Shown piece by piece: positions 8,966-18,193 of a stretch of DNA of 64,000 nucleotides. The stretch comes from DASVHS01 sp038244815 (lineage in GTDB: Bacteria; Acidobacteriota; Thermoanaerobaculia; Gp7-AA8), in contig JBBRTB010000022.1 in assembly GCA_038244815.1 (NCBI GenBank), positions 1-64,000 of the forward strand. Direction: 5' to 3'. The position numbers and the translations under genes are program-made. How positions within the stretch are numbered: position 1 is the first letter of the stretch; every line of letters begins with the position of its first letter. The notes under the pieces are model-generated. The model was not told the DNA's origin, did not search any database, and was given only the letters and a program-made list of their open reading frames with translations.

Positions 8966-8982
8966 CCAAGGCCTCGCCGCGA

Positions 8983-10011
8983 CTACTCGTCTTCCGCGCC
9001 CGCCGGCAATCCCACCGCCGGACGGCCGGTGATTGCTCCGACGATCCGCGGGACGTGTACGTGACAGGTCTCGACGATGACGGTCACCTTGCGGGGCGGC
9101 GTCCCGGCCACGGCCGTTCCTGCGACGAACACACCAGGCACGTTCGTCTCCATCGTGTCGGGATCGTGGAGAGGCTGCCGGTCGTCTCCGCGCAGTTCGA
9201 CGCCGAGTTGCTCGAACAGCGTCGGATTCTGCACGTAACCGGTCATCATCAGCACGAAGTCGGCGGGCACCTCGAGCGGTTCGCCGTTCTCCCGGGCCAG
9301 CACGACGGACTGGCGGCGGATCTCGAGCGGAGTCGTGTTCGGCAGAAAGCGCACGTGACCGTCGCGGATGAGCGCGCGTACTTCCGGCAGCAGCCAGAAC
9401 TTCACGACCTTCGGATCGAAGTCGGTGCGGCGGTAGCTGAGCGTCACCTCGGCACCGGCGCGCTGGCAGCGCACCGCCGCCTCGACCGAGGAGTTGCGTC
9501 CTCCCACGATCAGCAGCCGTTTTCCGAAGTAGGTGTGGGGATCGCGGAAGTAGTGGCTGACATGTGGCATGTCCTCGCCGGGAATGTCCAGGAGCCTGGG
9601 GGCGTGAAAGGCGCCGATGGCCAGGACGATGTCGTCCACGCGGTACTGGCGTTCTCCCCCGCTGATCAGGCGTGTGCGCAATTCGAAATGATCGCCGACA
9701 CGCTCGGCGCGCTCGACGCGCTCGTAGGTGCGCACCTCGAGGTTGAACTGCAGCACGAGCGCCCGCATGTAGGCCAGGTACTCCTCGCGCGAGATCTTCT
9801 GCTGGTTGGGAACCTGAATGGGCACTCCGGCCAGCGCCAGCCGGTCCGAGCTGGAGTGAAAGAGCATCTGGATCGGATACCACTCGATCGTCGATCCAAT
9901 CTGCGAGGCGTCGATGTGCACGTAATCGACGCCGGCCCGCTTCAGGGCAATGGCCAGCTCGATCCCGATCGGTCCCGCGCCGATCACCGCGACCTGATGC
10001 GACTCGATCAC
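8983..10011 (-). CDS. YpdA-family FAD/NAD(P) oxidoreductase (putative bacillithiol disulfide reductase)
   Basis: 342 residues. The N-terminal dinucleotide motif is VAVIGAGPIG, and a second nucleotide-binding motif, LIVGGRNSSVEAA, is mid-protein. The segment IEWYPIQMLFHSSSDRLALA matches the YpdA family, which reduces bacillithiol disulfide with NADPH. There is no CxxC, which distinguishes YpdA from thioredoxin reductase. The C-terminal NVPGVFVAGTAVAGTPPRK is the FAD-contact motif. The start is GTG at 10011, overlapping the TGA of the TerB-like gene as GTGA. If the assignment is right, the organism uses bacillithiol or a similar thiol; no bacillithiol synthesis genes are in the window. Confidence 0.85.
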   Translation of the reverse strand: MIESHQVAVIGAGPIGIELAIALKRAGVDYVHIDASQIGSTIEWYPIQMLFHSSSDRLALAGVPIQVPNQQKISREEYLAYMRALVLQFNLEVRTYERVERAERVGDHFELRTRLISGGERQYRVDDIVLAIGAFHAPRLLDIPGEDMPHVSHYFRDPHTYFGKRLLIVGGRNSSVEAAVRCQRAGAEVTLSYRRTDFDPKVVKFWLLPEVRALIRDGHVRFLPNTTPLEIRRQSVVLARENGEPLEVPADFVLMMTGYVQNPTLFEQLGVELRGDDRQPLHDPDTMETNVPGVFVAGTAVAGTPPRKVTVIVETCHVHVPRIVGAITGRPAVGLPAGAEDE

Positions 10012-10481
10012 TCCGTGGCCATCCCCATGTCCCGGAGCACGGCCACCTTGGCATCGATCATCACGTGATGCTCCAGTCCGAGGAGGTCGGCAAGCTTGCG
10101 AACGAGATAGTTCTCGTAATCGGTGAGCCTCCCGTCCGAGTAGACCATCCGCCACATCGTTTTCACGATCTCGATGCGGTCCTGGAGCGACGCGTTCCTG
10201 CGGATGTAATTCGTGAGCGCGAAGTGATCGATGGTCCGGTTGCGGATCTCCGCCGCCTCGTCGATGATCTCCTTCGCTTCCTCCGGACTCAGGTTGAACG
10301 CCCGCTCGAGATAGGTCAGCAGGTCCTCGCCCTCGGCGGGGCTGAAGCTGCCGTCGGCGTAGCCGATTTCCAGCAGAACCGCGGCCGTGGACACCCGCAG
10401 TGGATCCCGCTGCCCTTGCTGATGTTCGGGCGCTGCGTTCAATCCTTCCTTGAGTCGATGGACAAGACGTGCAAAGCTCAC
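10008..10481 (-). CDS. TerB-like domain protein
   Basis: 157 residues, soluble and helical. Two acidic, metal-binding-like repeats typical of the TerB fold are visible: YADGSFSPAEGEDLLTYLE and YSDGRLTDYENYLVRKLAD, joined by helices. TerB domains bind metal and occur in tellurite-resistance and membrane-stress complexes; stand-alone copies like this one are common and uncharacterised. It is the upstream partner of the YpdA gene through a GTGA overlap. A role beside thiol redox control is possible but inferred from position only. Confidence 0.82.
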   Translation of the reverse strand: MSFARLVHRLKEGLNAAPEHQQGQRDPLRVSTAAVLLEIGYADGSFSPAEGEDLLTYLERAFNLSPEEAKEIIDEAAEIRNRTIDHFALTNYIRRNASLQDRIEIVKTMWRMVYSDGRLTDYENYLVRKLADLLGLEHHVMIDAKVAVLRDMGMATE

Positions 10482-10544
10482 GGCGGGAGTCTAACGTAAC
10501 GAAAGGCCGTGGGTCCTCGGACCACGGAATCGAGACCATCACTC

Positions 10545-11039
10545 ATGCCACGACGCGACTTGAAGCAACTCTCTGACGATGCGTACATCTGGATCTTCGG
10601 CATTTCTCCGGCGCTCGACGAGGCCGGTGAAGCCAGGGTCCTCGAACGCGTCGACTCTTTTCTCGAACACTGGGCCGCGCACGGCAATCCGATCGAATCG
10701 GGGCGTGCGCTCACCGAGCGAATGTTTCTTCTCATCGCCGCCTCGAAAACCTCGGAGCGCTCCGGCTGTTCGATCGACAGACTCTTCGGCACTCTGCAAC
10801 AACTGGAGAGCGAGCTCGGCGTTTCCATGCTCGACGCGAACCGCGTGTTTTTCCGCCATGGCGACGGCCGCGCCGACTCGATGTCGCGCGCGGAGTTTCG
10901 CCAGAAGGCCGACCCCCACACGATCGTGTTCGACACCACCGCCGAAGTGCTGCGTGAGGTGCGCGACGGGTCGTGGGAGCGTCGCGCGGCGGATTCGTGG
11001 CATCGGGAGCTGTTGAAACAGACCGTGACCCCCGGGTAG
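10545..11039 (+). CDS. Conserved hypothetical protein (uncharacterised Bacteroidetes-type family)
   Basis: 164 residues from ATG 10545 (MPRRDLKQLSDDAYIWIFG); a GTG at 10509 would add 12 unlikely residues that come from a hairpin sequence. Visible landmarks are AYIWIFGISPALD, SFLEHWAAHG, SGCSIDRLFGTLQQLESELG and VFFRHGDG. This order recalls a soluble family common in Bacteroidetes and often mis-named 'ABC transporter ATPase'. No Walker motifs are present, so that label is wrong here. The invariant-looking Cys in SGCSID could be functional. The gene diverges from the TerB-like gene and precedes the TonB receptor by 56 bp. Confidence 0.75.
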   Translation: MPRRDLKQLSDDAYIWIFGISPALDEAGEARVLERVDSFLEHWAAHGNPIESGRALTERMFLLIAASKTSERSGCSIDRLFGTLQQLESELGVSMLDANRVFFRHGDGRADSMSRAEFRQKADPHTIVFDTTAEVLREVRDGSWERRAADSWHRELLKQTVTPG

Positions 11040-11095
11040 CGCTTCCCGTCTATACTTCTCTCACTAAATCCGTACCGGAAAGAGAGGAGCACTCC

Positions 11096-13759
11096 ATGGC
11101 GAGGTACTCCCGTTTTCTATTCATCGCGATTCTCGTCGCGCTATCGGCATCCGTCTACGCACAGCAGAGTGCAACGGTTCATGGACGCGTCACCATCGCG
11201 GCCGACGGTTCGGCACTTCCCGGCGCGAGCGTATCCATTGACACGTTGAACCTGACGACCGTCACCGACAGAGCGGGGCAGTACACGCTCACCGTGCCGG
11301 CCTCCCAGGCGCACGGGCAGAGCGTGAAGCTGTCAGTCACGATGCAGGGCTTTCAGACCCGGACGATGGACATCCGGCTGAGCGGCGACGTGACCCGCGA
11401 CGTCTCGCTGCGCGTTTCGTTCGGGGAGCAGATCACCGTCGGCTCCCGCGCCGCCGGCGCGGAGCAGGAGAAGGCGGTGCCGGTCGACGTGATCACGCGC
11501 CAGCAGATCGAGAGCACTCCTTCCTCGGAGACGAATCAGATCATCGAGAAGATCGCGCCGTCGTTCAACTTCCCTCGCCCCACACTCTCGGATGGAACCG
11601 ACAGCGTGCGGCCGGCGACCCTGCGCGGACTGGGACCCGATCAGGTCCTGGTCATGCTCAACGGGAAGCGGCGCCATACCAGCGCGCTGGTCAACGTCAA
11701 CGGCACGGTCGGACGAGGATCGGCCGGCGTCGATCTCAACGCCATCCCCGTTTCGGCAATCGACAACGTCGAGATCCTGCGAGACGGCGCGGCCGCACAG
11801 TACGGATCGGATGCCATCGCCGGTGTCATCAACATCGTGTTGAAATCGGACGCGCAGCCGCTTCAGGTGGCGGTGAAAACGGGCTCCACGACGCACGGCG
11901 ACGGCCAGATGCTCGACACGAGCCTGAGCGGCGGATGGAGAGTCGGCGCGGGCGCGCTGTTCGGCACGTTCGAGTATCGCGACCGCTACCCGACAAACCG
12001 GGCGCTGAACGACCCGCGCGATCAGGTCAAGGCCGGTGACGCCGGCAACAACCCCGTGGCCCAGCCGAACACGCACTGGGGTGATGCCTACGAGCGCGAT
12101 CTGATGTCGCTCGTGAACCTCAACGTTCCGGTCAGCGAGGACGGCAAGCAGGTTGTCTACGCGTTCGGCACGTGGAATCTCCGCCACGGGTCGGCCGGCG
12201 GAAATTACCGCCGGGCGCTGGACTCCAGCGACTGGCCGCAGATCTATCCGAACGGATTTCTGCCGCTCATCGAGCCGCGCATCAGCGATCAGGCCCTCAA
12301 CGGCGGCGTGCGCGGCGAGCTGGCCTCCTGGTTCTACGACCTCAGCGCGGGCTACGGGCGCGACAAGATGGCCTTCTACGTGCGGCACTCGCTCAACGCC
12401 TCGCTGGGCCCGAACATGCCTCCGAATCAGACCGCGTTCTACGCGGGCACGCTCGGCAACCATCTGTACACGACGAACCTCGATCTCTCGAGAGCGTTCA
12501 ACGTCGGTCTGGCCGGCCCGATCAACGTGGCCGCGGGAGCGGAGTATCGGAACGAGGGCTACCAGGTCATCGCCGGCGAACCAGCCTCGTACATCGACGG
12601 CGGTTCGCTCAATCAGTTCGGAACAGCCCATGCAGCGCCCGGCTCCCAGGTCTTCCCCGGCTTCCGTCCTGCAAACGCCGTCGACGCCTCGCGCAACAGC
12701 AAGGCCGTCTATGTCGACACCGAAGGGGATGTGACGCAGCAGTTCCGCGTCGGCGTCGCCGGACGTTACGAGAACTTCAGCGACTTCGGCAACACCACCA
12801 ATGGCAAGCTGACGCTGCGCTACTCCCCGCTCCAGCAACTGATCTTCCGCGCCGCGGCCAGCACCGGCTTCCGGGCGCCCTCACTCGGCCAGTCGTGGTT
12901 CTCAGCGGTCTCGACGAACTTCATCCGCAATCCGGTGACAGGGAACGTCGACCCGTTCGATGTCTGGACCGCTCCGGTCAGCAGTCCCATCGCCGTCGCC
13001 CTCGGAGCCAAGCCGCTGCGCCCTGAACTGTCCCGGAACTACAGCGGCGGCCTGGTCTGGAGCCCGCTCGCGAACACGGAGATGACCGCCGACTTCTTCC
13101 ATATCGACATCAAGCATCGCATCGTGCTGTCGGGCAACTTCAACCAGACGCAGGTGCAGCCGTTGCTGGCACCGTTCGGCGCAACGGGTGCGCGCTTCTT
13201 CACGAACGCCATCGACACGCGCACGAACGGCTACGATCTCGTCCTCAATCACAACCGCGCGCTGTTCAACGGTCATCTCGATCTCTCCGCGGCGTACAGC
13301 AACAACAAGACGAGCATCGTCAGCATCGCCCCGACGCCGCCGCAGCTTACCGGCCTCGGCGCCGTACTCTTCGATCGCGGTGAGCAGCGCCGGGCCGAGT
13401 GCGGGCAGCCGCGCGACAACATCCGGGCCATGGAGAGTTACCGCCAGGGCCCGTGGAGCGTGACCACGCGCGAAAGCCGTTACGGCTCGTTCTGCAGCGC
13501 CTCGATCAACCACCTCGACGATCAGGTGTATGGCGCAACGTGGCTGACCGATCTCGATTTCTCATATCGCTTCGACCGCTACACGTTCGGGATCGGCGCG
13601 GAAAATCTGTTCGATGCATTTCCCGACAAGAATCTGAAAGCGGGCATCCCCTCCGGCTCCGCCCAGGTCGGCAGTGCCGGCGCCTTCGCCTATCCGATCA
13701 ACTCGCCGTTCGGCATGAACGGCCGGTTCATCTACACGCGCGTCGACGTGAGGTTCTGA
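11096..13759 (+). CDS. TonB-dependent outer-membrane receptor with carboxypeptidase-like N-terminal domain
   Basis: 887 residues. The signal peptide (1-22, ending SVYAQQS) is followed by a carboxypeptidase-regulatory-like beta-sandwich (about 25-105, VHGRVTIAADGSALPGASVS). The TonB plug (about 120-235) contains VLVMLNGKRRH and the conserved NVEILRDGAAAQYGSDAIAG, then a 22-strand barrel ends in YTRVDVRF, with the terminal aromatic needed for outer-membrane assembly. It imports a bulky or scarce ligand by TonB energy; the ligand is not evident. The start is fixed by an AGAGAGGAG Shine-Dalgarno at 11080-11089. No TonB, ExbB or regulator genes are adjacent. Confidence 0.93.
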   Translation: MARYSRFLFIAILVALSASVYAQQSATVHGRVTIAADGSALPGASVSIDTLNLTTVTDRAGQYTLTVPASQAHGQSVKLSVTMQGFQTRTMDIRLSGDVTRDVSLRVSFGEQITVGSRAAGAEQEKAVPVDVITRQQIESTPSSETNQIIEKIAPSFNFPRPTLSDGTDSVRPATLRGLGPDQVLVMLNGKRRHTSALVNVNGTVGRGSAGVDLNAIPVSAIDNVEILRDGAAAQYGSDAIAGVINIVLKSDAQPLQVAVKTGSTTHGDGQMLDTSLSGGWRVGAGALFGTFEYRDRYPTNRALNDPRDQVKAGDAGNNPVAQPNTHWGDAYERDLMSLVNLNVPVSEDGKQVVYAFGTWNLRHGSAGGNYRRALDSSDWPQIYPNGFLPLIEPRISDQALNGGVRGELASWFYDLSAGYGRDKMAFYVRHSLNASLGPNMPPNQTAFYAGTLGNHLYTTNLDLSRAFNVGLAGPINVAAGAEYRNEGYQVIAGEPASYIDGGSLNQFGTAHAAPGSQVFPGFRPANAVDASRNSKAVYVDTEGDVTQQFRVGVAGRYENFSDFGNTTNGKLTLRYSPLQQLIFRAAASTGFRAPSLGQSWFSAVSTNFIRNPVTGNVDPFDVWTAPVSSPIAVALGAKPLRPELSRNYSGGLVWSPLANTEMTADFFHIDIKHRIVLSGNFNQTQVQPLLAPFGATGARFFTNAIDTRTNGYDLVLNHNRALFNGHLDLSAAYSNNKTSIVSIAPTPPQLTGLGAVLFDRGEQRRAECGQPRDNIRAMESYRQGPWSVTTRESRYGSFCSASINHLDDQVYGATWLTDLDFSYRFDRYTFGIGAENLFDAFPDKNLKAGIPSGSAQVGSAGAFAYPINSPFGMNGRFIYTRVDVRF

Positions 13760-13766
13760 GAAAGGC

Positions 13767-13828
13767 GTCCTCGGTCCTCGGTTTTGCGCCGAGGACCGAT
13801 CGGGCGGGGGGAAACCGAGGGCCGAGGC
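13767..13828. repeat. Heptad repeats with hairpin between convergent genes
   Basis: Two GTCCTCG units (13767-13780) form a 10-bp perfect stem, CGGTCCTCGG (13772-13781) with CCGAGGACCG (13789-13798), across a 7-base TTTTGCG-containing loop. Two inverted heptads, CCGAGGG and CCGAGGC, follow at 13815-13828. The block separates the ends of the TonB receptor and 2-oxoglutarate dehydrogenase genes. Confidence 0.9.
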
Positions 13829-16800
13829 CTAAGTAATCGCGGCCTGCACCAGCGCGTGCTGCTGATCCTCGTGCCGGCGATGCGAGCCCGTCGCCGGCGC
13901 CGCGGAGATCGGGCGGCCGACATAACGCAGCTTCTGATCGCTGCTGAGCAGCGAGGCCAGATGCTCGTGCAGGAACGGCCACGCGCCCATATTGCGCGGC
14001 TCCTCCTGCACCCACACGACCTCGGCGGCGTTCGGATACGCCTTGAACGCCTCCGCGAGAGCGCCCTGCGGGAACGGATAGAACTGCTCCAGCCGGATGA
14101 CCGGCACGTTCGCGCCGGCTTTCTGTCTCGCCGCGATGAGGTCGTAGTAGACCTTGCCCGCGGTCAGCACGATGCGCTTCACGTCGCCGGTGATGTCGCC
14201 GTCCGCGAGGACGGGCTCGAAGCGTCCGCTGGTCAGCTCGCTCACCGGTGAGACGGCGGCGGGGAGGCGCAGCAGCGACTTCGGCGTCATCACGATGAGC
14301 GGCTTGCGCGGGTCGTTCTTCATCTGGCGCCGCAGCGCGTGAAAGTACTGCGCCGGTGTCGTGGGATAGACGACCTGCATGTTGCCCTCGGCGCAGAGCG
14401 TGAGGAAACGCTCCAGACGCGCGCTGGAATGCTCCGGCCCCTGGCCCTCGTATCCGTGCGGCAGCAGGAGAACAAGACCGCTGTGCTGGCCCCACTTCTC
14501 CTCGGCGCTGGAGATGAACTGATCGATGACGATCTGCGCGCCGTTCATGAAGTCGCCGAACTGCGCTTCCCACATCACCAGACATCCGGGATCGGCGACG
14601 GAGTATCCATACTCGAAGCCGAGGACGCCGTATTCGGAGAGAAGCGAATCGAAGACAGAGATCATAGCTTCGGCGCTTGGATCGTTCGTGGCGTGAGCGA
14701 GCGCGTTCAGTGGCACGTATTCGTTTCCGGTGATGTAATCGAAGATCACGGCATGACGTTGTGAGAACGTTCCGCGGCCGCTGTCCTGGCCGGACAGGCG
14801 CACCCGGAATCCGTCCAGCAGCAGCGAGCCGAAGGCGGTGAGCTCGGCGGTGGCCCAGTCCAGCGGCTCCTTTCCCCCGAGCATCGCGCCGCGTTTGCTC
14901 AGCACGGACTTGAGCTTCGGATGGAGCTGGAAGCTCTCCGGCGTCGTGACCATCGCCTCGCGGATCTGTGCGACCTGCGCGCTGCTGATGGCTGTATCCG
15001 GCGACGCGCTTTTCTGGTAGCCGGTGAGCTCCTCGTCGGTGTACAGCGGGTCTTTCGTCGACGGTGGCGCCTGCTGCTCCTTCGTCTTGTCGAATGCGTC
15101 CTGAAGCTGCTTCTGGAAGGAGTCGAGCCATTGCTCGGCTTCCTGCGGATCGATGTCGCCCTTGCGCAACAGCGTTTCTGTATAGATCTTGCGGACGGAG
15201 CGGTGCTCCTTGATCGACTTGTACATCCGCGGCTGCGTCAGCGAGGGCTCATCGCCTTCGTTATGCCCCCAGCGGCGGTAGCAGATCATGTCGATGACCA
15301 CGTCCTTCTGAAACTGCTGGCGGAAGGCGTAAGCCAGTTTCATGGCCCGGATGCACGCCTCCGGATCGTCGCCGTTGACGTGGAAGATCGGGGCCTGAAC
15401 GCTCTTGGCCACGTCGGTGGCGTACGTCGACGAGCGCGCCGACTCCGGACCGGTGGTGAACCCGATCTGGTTGTTGATGACCACGTGGATCGTGCCGCCG
15501 GTGCGGTAACCCTTGAGCTGCGAGAGATTGAGCGTTTCGGCGACGACGCCCTGTCCGGCGAACGCGGCATCGCCGTGAAGGAGGATCGGCAGCACGAATG
15601 AGCGGTTGCGATCGTTGATCAGGATCTGCTTGGCGCGGGCCATTCCTTCCACGATCGGGTCGACTGCTTCCAGATGGCTGGGATTCGAGGCCAGCGTCAG
15701 CTTCATCGTCGCGCCGTCCGGGGTGGTGTGCTTCCCCTCGGCGCCGAGGTGATACTTGACGTCGCCGGACCCCTCGCGCGTAGATGGGTCGATGTCGCCC
15801 TCGAACTCGCGGAAGATCTGCTCGTACGACTTGCCGATGATGTTGGCGAGGACGTTGAGCCGTCCGCGATGGGCCATGCCGATGACCGATTCGACGACGC
15901 CGTCGGCGGTCGCTTCGTTGAGGAGATCGTCGAGCATCGGCACGAGCGACTCCGCTCCTTCCAGCGAGAAGCGCTTGTGCCCGACGTACTTGGTGTGCAG
16001 GAAACGCTCGAAGGCCTCGGCGTCGTTGAGCTTCTTCAGAATGCGCCGCTTGATGGTGAGGTCGAGAGGCTCCATGTTGCGCGACGGCTCCATCCGGTTC
16101 TGCAGCCACTTCTTCTGCGCGGTGTCCTGGATGTGCATGTACTCGGGGCCGATGTGGCCGCAGTACGTCTCGCGCAGCGTGTCCAGGATGTTCCGTAGCT
16201 TCGCGGTCGCTTTGCCGCAAAGACCGCCGCAGATGAACTCGCGGTCGAGGTCCCAGATGGTCAGGCCGTAGAACAGCGGGTTGAGCTCGGGGTGGTGTCC
16301 GACCTTGTATTCGAGCGGGTCGAGATCGGCGAGCAGGTGACCGCGCACACGGTAGGCGTTGATCATCTGCAGCACCGACGCTTCGCGCGCCACCAGCTCG
16401 TCGGTGGTGCTCGTACCGAGATGCAGGCGGTTGTGATCGCGGCCCCAGCGCACCGGCTCGTAAGGGATGCGCAGGTCTCGATAGATGTCGTCGTAGAAAT
16501 TGTCTTCGCCGATGAGCAGCTCGTGGATGCGGGCCAGGAACGCACCCGACTCGGCGCCCTGGATGATGCGATGGTCGTAGGTCGACGTCATCGTCATCAC
16601 CTTGGAGATGCCGAGGTCGGCCAGAACGGTGGGATCGGAAGCCGAATACTCGGCGGAGTAATCGATCTGGCCGATGGCGATGATCGTTCCCTGCGACGGC
16701 ATCAGGCGGGGCACCGAGGCCACCGTGCCGATCGTGCCGGGGTTCGTGAGCGAGATCGTCGTGCCTTCGAAGTCGGCCACTTCGAGTGTGCTGTTGCGCG

Positions 16801-17473
16801 CCTTGCGTACGACGTCGTTGTAGGCCTTGAGGAACTGCGCGAAATCCATGGTCTGAGCGCGCTTGATGTTCGGCACGAGCAGGGAGTGCGTTCCATCCTT
16901 GCGCTCCACGTCGATGGCGATGCCCAGGTTCACGTCTTCGCGGTCGATGCGCGACGGCAAGCCTTCCTGCTGCGCGAACGCCGCATTCATTCTCGGGAAG
17001 CGGGCCAGCGCGCGGACGATGGCGTAGGCGATGACGTGCGTGAACGACGACTTGCTCTGACCGATGAGCGCGAAGTGATTGTTGATGACGCGCCGGTTCT
17101 CTTCCAGCGCCTTGACCGGGATGTTGCGCACCGAAGTCGCCGTCGGGATCGTCAGCGACGACTCCATGTTCTGGGCGATCTTGCCGGCCGCGCCGCGCAG
17201 GATGACGGAGTTGGCCGGTGTCGGAGGGGGCGGGACGGGCGTGGGGCGGGGCGCCGGCGACGCCGCAACCGGAGCAGGGGAGGGAGCCGATCCTCCGCTG
17301 ACCGCCGCCTGCGGCTCTTCCAGCGCGTTGTGCTCTTCCTCGAACACCGGCTGGTAATCGGCGAAGAACTCGCGCCAGCTCGCGCTCACAGACTGGGGAT
17401 CCGATCGGTATTTCTCGTAAAGCTCTTCGATGAAAGCGATATTGGGGCCGTAGGCCTGCGTTACTGATGGCAT
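13829..17473 (-). CDS. kgd: 2-oxoglutarate dehydrogenase, E2-E1 fusion (KGD/OdhA type)
   Basis: 1214 residues. It catalyses the decarboxylating and succinyl-transfer steps of the TCA-cycle complex. Order: E1 N-terminal segment (YGPNIAFIEELYEKYRSDP), a proline/alanine linker (about 75-95), an E2 acyltransferase core (about 105-345, with STYDHRIIQGAESG carrying the catalytic His), then a full thiamin-diphosphate E1 (about 360-1210; GMAHRGRLNVLANIIGKSYE, IVINNQIGFTT-like segment, QEEPRNMGAW). There is no lipoyl domain, as in mycobacterial KGD and corynebacterial OdhA. The chosen start (MPSVTQAYGPN, 17473) clears the upstream PAP2 gene; a start at 17509 would overlap it. No separate E2 or E3 gene is in the window. 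Confidence 0.94.
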   Translation of the reverse strand: MPSVTQAYGPNIAFIEELYEKYRSDPQSVSASWREFFADYQPVFEEEHNALEEPQAAVSGGSAPSPAPVAASPAPRPTPVPPPPTPANSVILRGAAGKIAQNMESSLTIPTATSVRNIPVKALEENRRVINNHFALIGQSKSSFTHVIAYAIVRALARFPRMNAAFAQQEGLPSRIDREDVNLGIAIDVERKDGTHSLLVPNIKRAQTMDFAQFLKAYNDVVRKARNSTLEVADFEGTTISLTNPGTIGTVASVPRLMPSQGTIIAIGQIDYSAEYSASDPTVLADLGISKVMTMTSTYDHRIIQGAESGAFLARIHELLIGEDNFYDDIYRDLRIPYEPVRWGRDHNRLHLGTSTTDELVAREASVLQMINAYRVRGHLLADLDPLEYKVGHHPELNPLFYGLTIWDLDREFICGGLCGKATAKLRNILDTLRETYCGHIGPEYMHIQDTAQKKWLQNRMEPSRNMEPLDLTIKRRILKKLNDAEAFERFLHTKYVGHKRFSLEGAESLVPMLDDLLNEATADGVVESVIGMAHRGRLNVLANIIGKSYEQIFREFEGDIDPSTREGSGDVKYHLGAEGKHTTPDGATMKLTLASNPSHLEAVDPIVEGMARAKQILINDRNRSFVLPILLHGDAAFAGQGVVAETLNLSQLKGYRTGGTIHVVINNQIGFTTGPESARSSTYATDVAKSVQAPIFHVNGDDPEACIRAMKLAYAFRQQFQKDVVIDMICYRRWGHNEGDEPSLTQPRMYKSIKEHRSVRKIYTETLLRKGDIDPQEAEQWLDSFQKQLQDAFDKTKEQQAPPSTKDPLYTDEELTGYQKSASPDTAISSAQVAQIREAMVTTPESFQLHPKLKSVLSKRGAMLGGKEPLDWATAELTAFGSLLLDGFRVRLSGQDSGRGTFSQRHAVIFDYITGNEYVPLNALAHATNDPSAEAMISVFDSLLSEYGVLGFEYGYSVADPGCLVMWEAQFGDFMNGAQIVIDQFISSAEEKWGQHSGLVLLLPHGYEGQGPEHSSARLERFLTLCAEGNMQVVYPTTPAQYFHALRRQMKNDPRKPLIVMTPKSLLRLPAAVSPVSELTSGRFEPVLADGDITGDVKRIVLTAGKVYYDLIAARQKAGANVPVIRLEQFYPFPQGALAEAFKAYPNAAEVVWVQEEPRNMGAWPFLHEHLASLLSSDQKLRYVGRPISAAPATGSHRRHEDQQHALVQAAIT

Positions 17474-17495
17474 GTCTGTCTTCTCTAACGGAGAG

Positions 17496-18182
17496 TCATT
17501 CCAGCGCATTCTCCGCGCGCTGCCGGTCCACCGCGGTATGGGAGAGGGAAGTCAGGCCCAGCCAGCCGAAACCGGCCGCGAAGCCGCCCAGGACGTCGGA
17601 CGGAAAGTGTACGCCGAAGTAAACGCGGGAGAATCCGACGCTGAGAATGAGCATGCCCGTGATCGTATGCACCGCCGCCTGTACGGGTAGCGAATGCCGT
17701 TCCACCAGGTGGTGAGCGACGATCGGATACGTGGCCGCCGAGAGCAGGGCATGCCCGCTGGGGAAGCTATGCGAGCGCGGCAGCTTGATCCGCCGGGCCA
17801 GCTCCTGCGGTCTCTGCCTCTGGAAGACGTTCTTGAGCAGCGTGTTGATGGCCATGGCGCCGCCGGTGCTGATCACCACGGTCCACGCCTCGGCTCGACG
17901 GCCCTTCCGGAAGAGCGCGATCGCCGTGAGCCCGGCCGCCGTGCCGATCGCGCCGTGGGTTCCAAGCTGCGTGACGGCGTGCATGGTCCGGTTCATCGCC
18001 GGATTGTCGATCGTGCGGACGACCCGGAACACGGCAGCATCGAATTCGTCCGTGGTCCCGGCCACGACGTGTTCGGCCTGCTCCTTGAAGAACCAGAAAG
18101 CGAGACCGGCCAGGGCCACGCCGCCGACCCGGCCGATGGCGCGAGGCAGGAAGCGCTGGCGCCGCTTCGATTTGCTTTTCAC
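17496..18182 (-). CDS. PAP2-family membrane phosphatase
   Basis: 228 residues from GTG 18182. It is a membrane protein with several hydrophobic helices and the three PAP2 phosphatase motifs: KNVFQRQRP (motif 1), SHSFPSGHA (motif 2) and SRVYFGVHFPSD (motif 3), giving the complete catalytic Lys/Arg/His set. Family members remove phosphate from phosphatidic acid, undecaprenyl pyrophosphate or related lipids in the envelope. A longer reading frame to 18245 overlaps the GNAT gene and adds an unlikely N-terminus. It lies 11 bp downstream of the GNAT gene and 22 bp upstream of kgd, so the three may be co-transcribed. Confidence 0.88.
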   Translation of the reverse strand: MKSKSKRRQRFLPRAIGRVGGVALAGLAFWFFKEQAEHVVAGTTDEFDAAVFRVVRTIDNPAMNRTMHAVTQLGTHGAIGTAAGLTAIALFRKGRRAEAWTVVISTGGAMAINTLLKNVFQRQRPQELARRIKLPRSHSFPSGHALLSAATYPIVAHHLVERHSLPVQAAVHTITGMLILSVGFSRVYFGVHFPSDVLGGFAAGFGWLGLTSLSHTAVDRQRAENALE

Positions 18183-18193
18183 GGCCGCGAAGT

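Noticed and set aside
13767..13828. Heptad palindromes as plain intrinsic terminators
   Set aside because: Most loci lack a T-tract and several lie upstream of same-strand genes; genuine T-run terminators exist separately at 726, 28245 and 48664.
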